From contig CAOKVX010000017.1 of the NCBI GenBank assembly GCA_948472945.1, forward strand, positions 1 through 56,927: a stretch of 56,927 nucleotides of DNA. The letters run 5' to 3'. Positions 1 through 7,792 of the stretch are shown here, piece by piece. The position numbers were made by a program, and so were the translations under genes. Origin of the DNA: an uncultured Clostridia bacterium (GTDB taxonomy: Bacteria > Bacillota > Clostridia > Lachnospirales > Lachnospiraceae). Within the stretch, counting starts at the first letter, position 1, and every line of letters starts with the position of its first letter. The notes under the pieces are model-generated. The model was not told where the DNA came from. It made no database searches and saw only the letters and a program-made list of their open reading frames with translations.

Positions 1-831
1 CTGTCGCTGATTTACAGGCAGCAGTCCTTATTTGATATTTTAACAAAACAGGCTTTCCTTTATGTTTCGTTATGGTTTCTTTCCCTTATTGCCGTAACGA
101 TTATGAGCCATTTGTTAATAAAGAAAGCACTAAAACCAACAGAAGTAATGTTGAAAAGCCAAAAAGATTTTATAGCTTCCGCTTCGCATGAATTAAAATC
201 GCCACTCGCCGTTATTTTGGCAAACACTGAAAAGCTGGAACAATTACAAATAGACAATACTGAATTTAAAAAATCGGTTAAAATATTAGACAAGGAATGC
301 ATGAGAATGTCAAAATTGGTAAAAGATATGCTGCTTCTAGCTTCTTCAGATGCGAAATCATGGACAATATGCAAAAATACCATTGATATAGACACATTGT
401 TAATCTCCTTATATGAAGCTTATGAACCAATCTGTATCAGTAAAAAAATCTGTCTGCGTTTGGAAATCAGCGAAACCAGTTATCCTAAATTCTATGCAGA
501 TGGAGAACGGCTTTCTCAGATATTGACAATTTTTATGGACAATGCCATTCACCATTCCATAAACAATAAGCACATCGAAATTAAAACAACGATATCGTCA
601 AAACATATCACATTTTTCGTAACTGACCACGGAAACGGCATTACCGAAGATGACAAACCGTATATTTTTAACCGTTTCTATTGCGCCGACAAATCAAGGA
701 CAGATAAATCAAATTTTGGATTAGGGCTTAGCATAGCAGACGAACTCGCAAAAATGATGAATGGTAAAGTTGGATGTAAAGACACGGATGGTGGAGGTGC
801 TACTTTCTTTGTCACTCTTCCTTTCAAATAG
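1..831 (+). CDS. Sensor histidine kinase, 5'-truncated by window edge
   Basis: The frame is open from base 1, so the gene begins before the window. What is visible is a hydrophobic segment (about residues 18-40, LYVSLWFLSLIAVTIMSHLL) followed by a cytoplasmic kinase. The H-box is ASHELKSPLAVI (phospho-accepting His), the N-box is DNAIHHS, and the G-boxes are DHGNGI and FGLGLSIA. This order is that of HisKA plus HATPase_c in EnvZ/VanS-like kinases. It should autophosphorylate and pass phosphate to a response regulator, probably encoded just upstream outside the window. The sensing domain is not seen, so the signal is unknown. A hairpin follows the stop. Confidence 0.93.
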   Translation: MSLIYRQQSLFDILTKQAFLYVSLWFLSLIAVTIMSHLLIKKALKPTEVMLKSQKDFIASASHELKSPLAVILANTEKLEQLQIDNTEFKKSVKILDKECMRMSKLVKDMLLLASSDAKSWTICKNTIDIDTLLISLYEAYEPICISKKICLRLEISETSYPKFYADGERLSQILTIFMDNAIHHSINNKHIEIKTTISSKHITFFVTDHGNGITEDDKPYIFNRFYCADKSRTDKSNFGLGLSIADELAKMMNGKVGCKDTDGGGATFFVTLPFK

Positions 832-879
832 TCGAATTGATTAAAAAACTTAGAAAAATCTAGTGAAAAAGATTTAAAT

Positions 880-920
880 GGCAAAAGAGCCAGAGGATTA
901 GCCTTTAGTTTTCTTTTGCC
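880..920 (+). terminator. Candidate terminator after the histidine kinase
   Basis: A perfect 9-bp inverted repeat (GGCAAAAGA at 880-888, TCTTTTGCC at 912-920) is followed by TTGTTTC. The T-run is weak, so this is a likely but not certain rho-independent terminator for the kinase gene. Confidence 0.5.
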
Positions 921-1174
921 TTGTTTCAAATTTTAAAAGTAAAAACAAAGCTCTGTAAACCGGAAACCGTAGACCCATCATGCCACAGTTGTTCTGATTC
1001 CCTTGTTTTCTGCTGAAAATGAAAAAATGTGACTGCCAAAGCAAACGCCGACTATTCGACCAGTTTTTTGAACAAGAGTGTTCGATTTGAAATTTGTGAT
1101 GTAAAAATCGGTCTGATATGATACAATGGACGTGTCATATCAAGGCTCTTTCTATCACGGAAAAAAATTTGACA
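921..1174. other. Intergenic stretch before integrase relic
   Basis: No supported gene is present. The stretch is immediately upstream of a decayed integrase and is probably leftover DNA of the same mobile element (inference). I see no clear att-type direct repeat. Confidence 0.3.
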
Positions 1175-1434
1175 ATGTCCAAGAAGCAAAAAAACAACAA
1201 AGGAAGAACCCTGCGGACAGGAGAGAGCCAGCGAAAAGACTTGATTTATCAGTATCGGTATACGGATATCTGTGGGAAACGGCAGACCATTCATTCCTCT
1301 GATTTGGATAAACTGCGGGAATCCGGATAGACCACCAGCTTGTCCGGGAGCGGGGGCGGAAATATTATGTAAAGAAAACCAAGATAAAATATATCTGCCG
1401 CTATATTCCTATGACGGAGGAAGTTTGCCCATAA
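1175..1434 (+). pseudogene. Tn916-family tyrosine integrase remnant
   Basis: From the ATG at 1175 the translation reads MSKKQKNNKGRTLRTGESQ and continues to KLRESG, the N-terminal arm-binding domain of Tn916/Tn1549-type integrases. At about 1327 the frame shifts and the sequence jumps to IDHQLVRERGRKYYVKKTK and then YIPMTEEV before a TAA at 1432-1434. That second block belongs to the central catalytic domain of the same protein family. Roughly 150 residues between the two blocks are missing, and so is the C-terminal half with the catalytic R-H-R-H-Y set. This is therefore an internally deleted and truncated relic of an integrative conjugative element, not a working recombinase. Family assignment comes from recalled similarity of both blocks. 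Confidence 0.8.
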
Positions 1435-1550
1435 ATTTGCGTAGATTTACATAGATTTGCGTGAGGTAAGGGCAAAATACAAAATTGAAGAAAAGTGCCA
1501 AGAAGCCCGATATATTAAGGTTTAATGGCTTATGAAAGGATATATTCAAG

Positions 1551-2018
1551 ATGATAAAAATACTCTTTGTTTGCCACGGCAATATATGCCGCAGCACAAT
1601 GGCCCAGTTCGTTATGCAAGACCTTGTCAACCGTTATGGTTATTCAGAACATTTTTACATTGACTCTAAAGCCACAAGCACCGAGGAGCTTGGTAACGGC
1701 CCGCACCGTGGAACCGTGCGCAAGATGAATGAGATGGGAATACCAATTATAAGCCATAGAGCAACTCAGATAAAACCGTCTGATTACGATAACTTTGATT
1801 ATATAATCGGAATGGACCGCTGGAATTATAAAAATATGATGCGGGTGTTCGGTGATGACACTCTAGGAAAAGTTTCGCTACTGCTTGACTTTGCGGGCAG
1901 GGAGGGCGAGGAAATCGCCGACCCTTGGTATACGCATAATTTTGATGAGACATATGATGATGTTCTGGAGGGATGCGAGGGACTTATAAGGTATTTGAGG
2001 GAAATGGGGGAGGTGTGA
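1551..2018 (+). CDS. Low-molecular-weight protein tyrosine phosphatase
   Basis: A 155-residue protein of normal family length. The P-loop is at the N-terminus (VCHGNICRS, the CX5R(S) active site, Cys about residue 9) and the general-acid Asp is in DPWYTHNFDETY near residue 125. It should hydrolyse phosphotyrosine or small aryl phosphates in the cytoplasm. In Firmicutes such enzymes often counteract tyrosine kinases of capsule synthesis, but no such genes are nearby. AAAGG precedes the ATG by about 11 bases. It stands alone between the integrase relic and the helicase cluster. Confidence 0.93.
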   Translation: MIKILFVCHGNICRSTMAQFVMQDLVNRYGYSEHFYIDSKATSTEELGNGPHRGTVRKMNEMGIPIISHRATQIKPSDYDNFDYIIGMDRWNYKNMMRVFGDDTLGKVSLLLDFAGREGEEIADPWYTHNFDETYDDVLEGCEGLIRYLREMGEV

Positions 2019-2294
2019 ATGAGATAATTAACAGGCGGATTACCCCCCGCTTCTTTATTGTTGTTCTGTAAAAATTATTTTCAAAATTATCATATTTTCT
2101 TACAAGACCAAACTGTACTGTTCTTGAAATAAAGGAATTTGCACATACTTTTTGTCTATAAATTTTGATAATTCCACTTTACTTCCCCTTACTTTATTAA
2201 TTTATTTTACTAATCTGCATTATAATCTTCTTATATAAGTATTATTTCTATGAGTAATACCATATTTATCTATTAATTTTAGTAAATCATATTA
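2019..2294. other. AT-rich intergenic stretch between converging genes
   Basis: No gene is supported. A short GCGG/CCGC hairpin followed by TTCTTTATT (2034-2058) may end the phosphatase transcript. The rest is AT-rich with no clear structure, lying between the ends of two converging genes. Confidence 0.35.
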
Positions 2295-2957
2295 TTATCC
2301 CAAACAACGATTATTTATAGTTAATAATGCCTCCAACATACTTGTTATATCCCCGCCAATACGATTTGTACAGAACATTCGCGGAAAGTTTTCTAACAAT
2401 TCTCTCTCTATATTATCTGACAAAATTCTTTCCCATACATATAGTCTGGTAGTGTCTAATGCCCTAAAAAAATCTATTGAAAAGCAAGATGTATCTACTG
2501 CATACATTGGTAACAATATACGGTCAAATGCTTTCGTATTCGTCCAGTGTTGTTGAATTCTTCTCTTTATATCACAACTTTTACCTATGTAGATTTGCTT
2601 ATATTCATCCAAAACCATCATATAGTATCCAGAAACTCCTTGATATTGGAATAAATCTTTAACATCATTAAAATAAATAAACTTACTTAAAAATTTTTCT
2701 ATTGCAGCATTAAACTCCTTTCTATTTAATCGTTCAAAAAATTGCATGTTTAAATCAAAATTTTTTAAACATAACTTTCTATATTCCTCACACCATTCTT
2801 TTCGATATTCTTTATAACTATCATCCGTATACGCATTTTCCTTTATTAAGTTATCAAACACATGTAATGACGGTTTAGTATTAATTAAAGCGAATTCCTC
2901 TCTATTTAACTTTAACGAATACTTTTTTTTGTATACTCTTACTCCAAAATGTTCCAT
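2295..2957 (-). CDS. GIY-YIG domain protein, possible nuclease
   Basis: About 220 residues. The middle (about 115-190) reads GYYMMVLDEYKQIYIGKS followed by CDIKRRIQQH, which fits the GIY-YIG fold core: a GxY/YIG pair and the conserved Arg of the following helix. The GIY element is GYY. The N-terminal 110 residues match no domain I know. I chose ATG 2957 because AAAGGAG sits 6 bases ahead of it; a GTG at 2975 is less well placed. It lies 66 bases after the helicase gene on the same strand, so it is probably the last gene of that operon. GIY-YIG proteins nick or cut DNA; whether this one is catalytic cannot be said. Confidence 0.75.
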   Translation of the reverse strand: MEHFGVRVYKKKYSLKLNREEFALINTKPSLHVFDNLIKENAYTDDSYKEYRKEWCEEYRKLCLKNFDLNMQFFERLNRKEFNAAIEKFLSKFIYFNDVKDLFQYQGVSGYYMMVLDEYKQIYIGKSCDIKRRIQQHWTNTKAFDRILLPMYAVDTSCFSIDFFRALDTTRLYVWERILSDNIERELLENFPRMFCTNRIGGDITSMLEALLTINNRCLG

Positions 2958-3023
2958 TAAATTCTCCTTTCTCACGTAATATATTAAGAAGTTAATTTAC
3001 ATTTAGTATACAATCAAATTCAA

Positions 3024-5534
3024 TTAATCACAACCCGCTTCTCTCCCCACATACCTCCTTCGATAATACTCCACCGTCCTATATTCAAGTATATCTTTCA
3101 TATGCTCCCTAAAAGCTTCATTATCCACAACACCGATCAAATCATCCCTGACGGCAAGCGCATATCCATCCCTGTCAACAAAAAAACCTTTGCCGGATGA
3201 CTTCAAAAATTTGACAGGCATATTTTTTGCCTTACTTAAATGCTGCTTATCAGTCATTGCCTTATAATCCTCATATGTGATATCTGTCGCGAAGTCTTTC
3301 CAGTTGATTCCGTAATCAAAGAACTTCCTCCAGCTTACTAATAACTCCTCGTCGGTTACAGCAAGTCTCACATTACCGTCATTATAAAAGCTGTACAGGA
3401 CAGGCATCTTATAAACCTTCTGCATGTCCGTAGTTTCTATTAACGACAAAAATTCTCTTCCAATTCCGGAGTAAACTAATTTTTCCTTAAAAGATAATTC
3501 ACCCATTTCATTTAAAAAATCCATATAGTTACGGAATGGATTTTCTTTTGCATGTTTTACGCAATACCCGTATATATCGTCTTCCATATAAGTAAACAAT
3601 TCCATCCTTGAAGGAACTTTGCCAGACAACAATTCTTTAATCCTGTAAAACCCATGCTCAATCCGCTCTTTCATTGATAATGACTTTTTATCCAAATGTT
3701 TAAACAAATCAATCAGATGCATGTCAAAATCAACAATACAGTCGTCAGGATAATCAAAACAGTTATAATCGTAAACCTTTTTGTCAACAAAACTTCTCTC
3801 TCCGCTCAGTAAAAGCGGAGCCTGTGCCGCTTTCTCATAATTGCCGATAAAATCCAAAACATTTAAGTATTCTTTACCCTTACAGGTACGAAGCCCCCTC
3901 CCTAACTGCTGTAAAAAAATAATTGGTGATTCTGTCGGTCTCAAAAACATAACCATATCGAGAGCAGCAATATCAACTCCCTCATTAAACATATCTACAG
4001 AAAAAATGACCTTAATTTCAGAGTTTTTAAGCTGTTGAATCGCTTTATCCCTGTCCTCTGAAAACATGCCGTCTGCATTACTGTACACCGCGGCCGACTT
4101 AATTCCACGTTTGCAGAACTCCTTTGCCATTTCTTTAGCATGCCGTCTTGAACAGCAAAAACCAAGAGCCCTTTTAGAGCGATATTTCATATAATATTTG
4201 AAAATCAGCTCATACCGTTTTTCATTTCCGATATATGATTTATTTAAATCATTTTCATCATACCGGCCTTTTACTTTGCGAAGAGCCGAATAATCGGTCT
4301 CGTCATAGATTCCATAATAGTGGAAAGGAACCAGTACACCTTTATTTATTGCCTCTTTCAATGATATTTCGTAAGGTACATTATAGTCGCATATTTCGTA
4401 AATATTTTTTCCATCCATTCTTTCAGGCGTGGCAGTAAGCCCCAGTAAAAACTGGGGTTTAAAATAATTTACAATTCTCTTATATTGAGCATTTACTGCA
4501 TGGTGAAATTCATCAATTACCACATAATCAAAATAATCAGGTGAAAAGTAATCTTCCGTCAAATACTCACTTCTGCCCAATGTTGCAACAGATGCAAAAA
4601 TGACCGCTTTGTCAGTATCTTTCCGTTTTCCATTAAAAAAACCAAAATCGTCCGAACATCTGACATTCTTAAAAGAATCTGCAGCCTGCTTTAAAATTTC
4701 ATCCCTATGCGCTACAAATAATACGTGTTCATATTTCACGGAATCAAAAGCCGCAAGATATGTTTTTCCGACACCGGTAGCAGCCTGTATCAAGCCTTTC
4801 GCCGCCCCTTCATTTCTGCTGTCCTCCAATGCATACAAAGCTTCTAACTGCACCCCTCTTGGCTGGAATAATAACTCTACTTTTGAATGAGGGTTCTTCG
4901 CTAAATAATCTTCCTCCAATGTGTCATACTTCTCTAAATCTTTAAAAACAGAAGGTTTATGCCAGCATTTTGAGTATCTTTTTAATTCTTTATCATCAAT
5001 AACAATAGAATGATTATCGAATAAATCAACAAATGTCTCATAAAACAACTTAAAATTCATGTTGTCATCAAGACTGCTGAAGCGATAATTCCACTCTATT
5101 CCTGAAGTTAAAGCGCTTCTTGAGATATTGGAGGAACCTACATATATTTCTCCTGAATTATCATAATGAAATATGTACGATTTCGGATGAAAAGAGCGTG
5201 ATTTGTCGTTATAAAACCGCAAGTCAACCCAGTCTCCCAGTTCTCTTTTTATAAGATAAAGCGCAGACGGCTGTGTAATTCCCAAATAGTTCCCTGTCAG
5301 AATCCTAATCTTTACACCGCGTTCCTGCGCCGATTTCAATTCCCGTAAAATCATCCTCACTCCTGATTCCATAAGAAATGAGACTATAATGTCAATTCCT
5401 GATGCATTTAACATGCTCATTTTCAACTGATAATATAAAAAACGGCTTTTATCCCTATCGCCAGTCATAACGTCTGTAGATTCTATCTGTGGCTCACCCG
5501 TCTCTATCTTTTCCGCAAAATCAGATTTAGCCAT
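3024..5534 (-). CDS. PLD-nuclease / SF2 helicase fusion (DUF3427-type)
   Basis: 836 residues. The N-terminal part (about 30-170) is a phospholipase-D-like nuclease module with one HxK element (HPKSYIF) and GSSNISRSAL. An SF2 helicase follows: Walker A ATGVGKT (about 240), DEFHHA in motif II, GLTATPER in motif III and QQLGRGLRTCKGK in motif VI (about 537). The C-terminal 280 residues lack a recognised motif and resemble the tail of helicases annotated with DUF3427. Proteins of this layout are predicted DNA-processing enzymes in anti-phage or repair loci. Its ATG lies 31 bases inside the methyltransferase gene upstream, so the two are likely translationally coupled. Confidence 0.88.
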   Translation of the reverse strand: MAKSDFAEKIETGEPQIESTDVMTGDRDKSRFLYYQLKMSMLNASGIDIIVSFLMESGVRMILRELKSAQERGVKIRILTGNYLGITQPSALYLIKRELGDWVDLRFYNDKSRSFHPKSYIFHYDNSGEIYVGSSNISRSALTSGIEWNYRFSSLDDNMNFKLFYETFVDLFDNHSIVIDDKELKRYSKCWHKPSVFKDLEKYDTLEEDYLAKNPHSKVELLFQPRGVQLEALYALEDSRNEGAAKGLIQAATGVGKTYLAAFDSVKYEHVLFVAHRDEILKQAADSFKNVRCSDDFGFFNGKRKDTDKAVIFASVATLGRSEYLTEDYFSPDYFDYVVIDEFHHAVNAQYKRIVNYFKPQFLLGLTATPERMDGKNIYEICDYNVPYEISLKEAINKGVLVPFHYYGIYDETDYSALRKVKGRYDENDLNKSYIGNEKRYELIFKYYMKYRSKRALGFCCSRRHAKEMAKEFCKRGIKSAAVYSNADGMFSEDRDKAIQQLKNSEIKVIFSVDMFNEGVDIAALDMVMFLRPTESPIIFLQQLGRGLRTCKGKEYLNVLDFIGNYEKAAQAPLLLSGERSFVDKKVYDYNCFDYPDDCIVDFDMHLIDLFKHLDKKSLSMKERIEHGFYRIKELLSGKVPSRMELFTYMEDDIYGYCVKHAKENPFRNYMDFLNEMGELSFKEKLVYSGIGREFLSLIETTDMQKVYKMPVLYSFYNDGNVRLAVTDEELLVSWRKFFDYGINWKDFATDITYEDYKAMTDKQHLSKAKNMPVKFLKSSGKGFFVDRDGYALAVRDDLIGVVDNEAFREHMKDILEYRTVEYYRRRYVGREAGCD

Positions 5535-6097
5535 TTTTCTTCACCTCTCTCCGGTCGCACATCTACAGTTATCCATTGCTCTTCAATTTCTAAAGAATTA
5601 ATACGTCCTAAAAATTCTGCAAACGTCTCTTCAGTCATATCTGTAAAATAACGCCCGTTTCTTTCGCCTGCAAAAGTACCATATTTGAATGATGTATAAA
5701 TGATACCGTTATTTTTTAAGGCATCTGACATCTTACACATTACAGTCTCAAGCTCGTCAACCGGAAGATGCAATATGGAGGAGCATGCCCAGATTCCATC
5801 ATATACGCCCGACTCCTCCAATTCCTGAAATAACATATTCTTAATTTCAATTCCTGTATTTTCACAAGCCAGCTTACACAGCTCTTTTGAACCGTCTATT
5901 GCATCTACACGGAAGCCCCGCTCAAGAAAATACCTCACATCACGCCCCGAACCACAGCCAAAGTCAAGAATATATGCCCGCTGCTGCAGTTTCGCCAGAA
6001 ACCTCTCCTGTATTTTACCTAAGTCGGCATTAACTGTGTTTTTATAAAAAACATCTGCATGGTCGTCATAGTAACCAAGAGTAATGTTATCGTGCAT
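5504..6097 (-). CDS. Class I SAM-dependent methyltransferase
   Basis: 197 residues from the ATG at 6097, which has GAAAGGG just ahead; a TTG at 6118 is possible. The SAM-binding motif I is LDFGCGSGRDVRYF (about residues 45-58), followed by the acidic end of strand 2 (VDAIDGS), so the Rossmann-like fold is clear. No substrate motif such as NPPY is present, so it is not an obvious adenine-DNA methylase; small-molecule or protein targets are equally possible. It overlaps the start of the PLD-helicase gene by 31 bases and follows a SHOCT gene by 30 bases, which argues for one operon and joint function. Confidence 0.88.
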   Translation of the reverse strand: MHDNITLGYYDDHADVFYKNTVNADLGKIQERFLAKLQQRAYILDFGCGSGRDVRYFLERGFRVDAIDGSKELCKLACENTGIEIKNMLFQELEESGVYDGIWACSSILHLPVDELETVMCKMSDALKNNGIIYTSFKYGTFAGERNGRYFTDMTEETFAEFLGRINSLEIEEQWITVDVRPERGEEKWLNLILRKR

Positions 6098-6127
6098 TAT
6101 ATCCCTTTCACAATTCAACTGTCTTTC

Positions 6128-6523
6128 CTATAACCCAAGAAGCTGCCGCTTCTTTTTCTCAAATTCATACGTTGTAATAATTCCTTCGTCCAATAATTTT
6201 TTGTACTTCAATATCTCATCCGCAGAAGAAGCTTTCTCTTCTTTTGACGGCACTTCTTCATTTATACGGGCAGCATCTTTTTCCGGTAAGACCATCCTAA
6301 ATTTATTATAATCCCGAAACGCGCATATGAGTTGCTGCTGTCTCACCATATTCACGCGCAGAAATCTTCTGTCATGACCCCATCCCCGTCTGTCAAACCC
6401 TGCATAACCGGCCGATTCATAATACATGATATCCTGAACCGCAATCGAAATTATTTCTTCCGTCGGATTATCTAACACTTTCCATGTCGGATAAAATTTC
6501 ACTTCATTATATTCTTTCCACAT
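6128..6523 (-). CDS. SHOCT-domain protein
   Basis: 131 residues. The last 30 (SSADEILKYKKLLDEG then IITTYEFEKKKRQLLGL) are a typical SHOCT domain, a short C-terminal oligomerisation element. The first 80 residues are probably a small beta-rich domain carrying several aromatic and Arg residues, which I cannot name. There is no signal peptide or membrane helix. Its start overlaps the end of the preceding membrane gene by 17 bases, so the two are probably made together. It lies directly upstream of the methyltransferase and helicase. Confidence 0.78.
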   Translation of the reverse strand: MWKEYNEVKFYPTWKVLDNPTEEIISIAVQDIMYYESAGYAGFDRRGWGHDRRFLRVNMVRQQQLICAFRDYNKFRMVLPEKDAARINEEVPSKEEKASSADEILKYKKLLDEGIITTYEFEKKKRQLLGL

Positions 6524-6872
6524 ATAATAATTTCCTGCTTTTAATCCGACGCTGTTTTTTTCCCACGGTAACTATTATCTCGCAGTCGGCCGGTATAAAA
6601 TAACGTATCTTATTTGATATTGCCTGCCGGTTTCTTCTTCCCAGTTCCATTTCTATCGGATGATTTTGTACACAGACATATATCGTACATCCAAAACAAA
6701 TGATACAGCAAATGACAAACCATACAAATGCCATATCCGTTTCGATATAAAATGCGGAATACAAACCGCTGGCACAAAATATCAGGCCGATTAAAGCTAT
6801 TATTATAGATGTTTTCGCTCTGTGTCTCTTTAATTGAATTTATTCCTCATCCGTCATCCCCGAAAAATCCAT
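6507..6872 (-). pseudogene. Small membrane protein gene with in-frame stop
   Basis: The frame starts with ATG at 6870-6872, preceded by GGGAG, and reads MDFSGMTDEE, then TAA at 6840-6842, then IQLKRHRAKTSIIIALI and on to 6507. A CAA to TAA change (Gln to stop) would explain this, as the reading is continuous on both sides. The part after the stop has two membrane segments (about SIIIALIGLIFCASGLYSAF and FVWFVICCIICFGCTIYV) and a basic tail. Translation from a downstream TTG at 6764 is possible but has no good ribosome site. It is the first gene of the SHOCT-methyltransferase-helicase cluster. Confidence 0.65.
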
Positions 6873-7030
6873 ATACTCCCTCCATACACACAAAAATTGG
6901 AACCTATAACTTTGCCTAATTGATGAAATACTCATACACCAGGCTCTCGTTCTGTCTTATTCAGAATATCACAGTTTATTCATATCTTCAATAATCATCT
7001 GCATCGTCAATTTACCCCCATCTTACTCCA

Positions 7031-7300
7031 AGTCAAATACCCCGCAGCAAGCTACGGGGTATGCCTTAGCTTCTTTTTATCAAGTTTGCCCCAAGGGGCG
7101 GGGTATTGTCTACACTCCGTTCCTGTCCGCGCTGAACAATCGTCCCCCGGACGATTAGCGCCCCGCGTGCGTCTACGCTCCGCTTCGGTCAGCGCTGTAG
7201 GCTACAAGCAAGCTTGCGGTTGGGGCTTCACTTCGTTGCGGTCCGTCCTGAACAAGCGTCCATCGGACGCTTAGGACCGTTGCATACGCGAGAATAAAAT
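7031..7300. repeat. Dispersed palindromic repeat cluster
   Basis: The GC-rich stretch contains several perfect hairpins: ATACCCCG/CGGGGTAT (7037-7044, 7055-7062), ATCGTCC/GGACGAT (7139-7145, 7149-7155) and AAGCGTCC/GGACGCTT (7254-7261, 7265-7272). Parts recur elsewhere: the CCCCAAGGG..GGGGTATT..CTACACT block and the AAGCGTCC hairpin return at 23018-23110, and the AGTCAAATACCC block returns near 15211, 15335 and 16269. It resembles a composite REP-like element. It lies between divergent genes and holds no convincing coding frame. Confidence 0.7.
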
Positions 7301-7374
7301 ACTTGACAACAAACATACAGCATACTAACATCTATTATTATATCGGCAAATATCCACAAAGGAGACTGTCTCAA

Positions 7375-7791
7375 ATGAATATAACTTACAAAACGCTAAA
7401 AGATATACCGTGTGAACAATTATACAGGTTATTCCTTGCCGTGGGTTGGGCAACAAAAGATTCAACAACCCCTGAAATACTGAATAATTTTAATATCGGA
7501 TTTATTCATTCTACTTTTGTTTTCTCTGCTTGGGATGGAGAAAAATTGGTTGGCTGTGTAAGAGTCCTCAGCGATTTAAAATTTCGCTCTGTCATATATG
7601 ATTTGGCGGTTCTGCCTGATTATCAGCGTATGGGAATCGGGACAAATTTAGTGCAAAAATGCAGGAACGCCTGTCCGGATTCCGGCTGGCTCGTGCAGAC
7701 GGAGACTGCCGAGGAATTTTATAAAAAGGTTGGATTTTCCGTATATGACAAAGAAACCTTTCTTGCAATCAAGGGTAAATACACGAGTTAG
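7375..7791 (+). CDS. GNAT family N-acetyltransferase
   Basis: 138 residues starting MNITYKTLKD at 7375, where AAAGGAG lies 10 bases upstream; an earlier ATG at 7303 lacks such a site. The acetyl-CoA loop is visible as DYQRMGIGTNLV (Q/RxxGxG/A motif) after the beta-strand VIYDLAVLPD, and the C-terminal strand has EFYKKVGF. It should transfer an acetyl group from acetyl-CoA to an amine; the substrate cannot be read. The family length is normal. Its stop is one base from the end of hsdR on the opposite strand, so the two genes converge. Confidence 0.9.
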   Translation: MNITYKTLKDIPCEQLYRLFLAVGWATKDSTTPEILNNFNIGFIHSTFVFSAWDGEKLVGCVRVLSDLKFRSVIYDLAVLPDYQRMGIGTNLVQKCRNACPDSGWLVQTETAEEFYKKVGFSVYDKETFLAIKGKYTS

Positions 7792-7792
7792 C

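Noticed and set aside
7086-7274. Plus-strand frame inside the palindromic repeat
   Set aside because: Made entirely of repeat sequence, with hairpins and no start signal.
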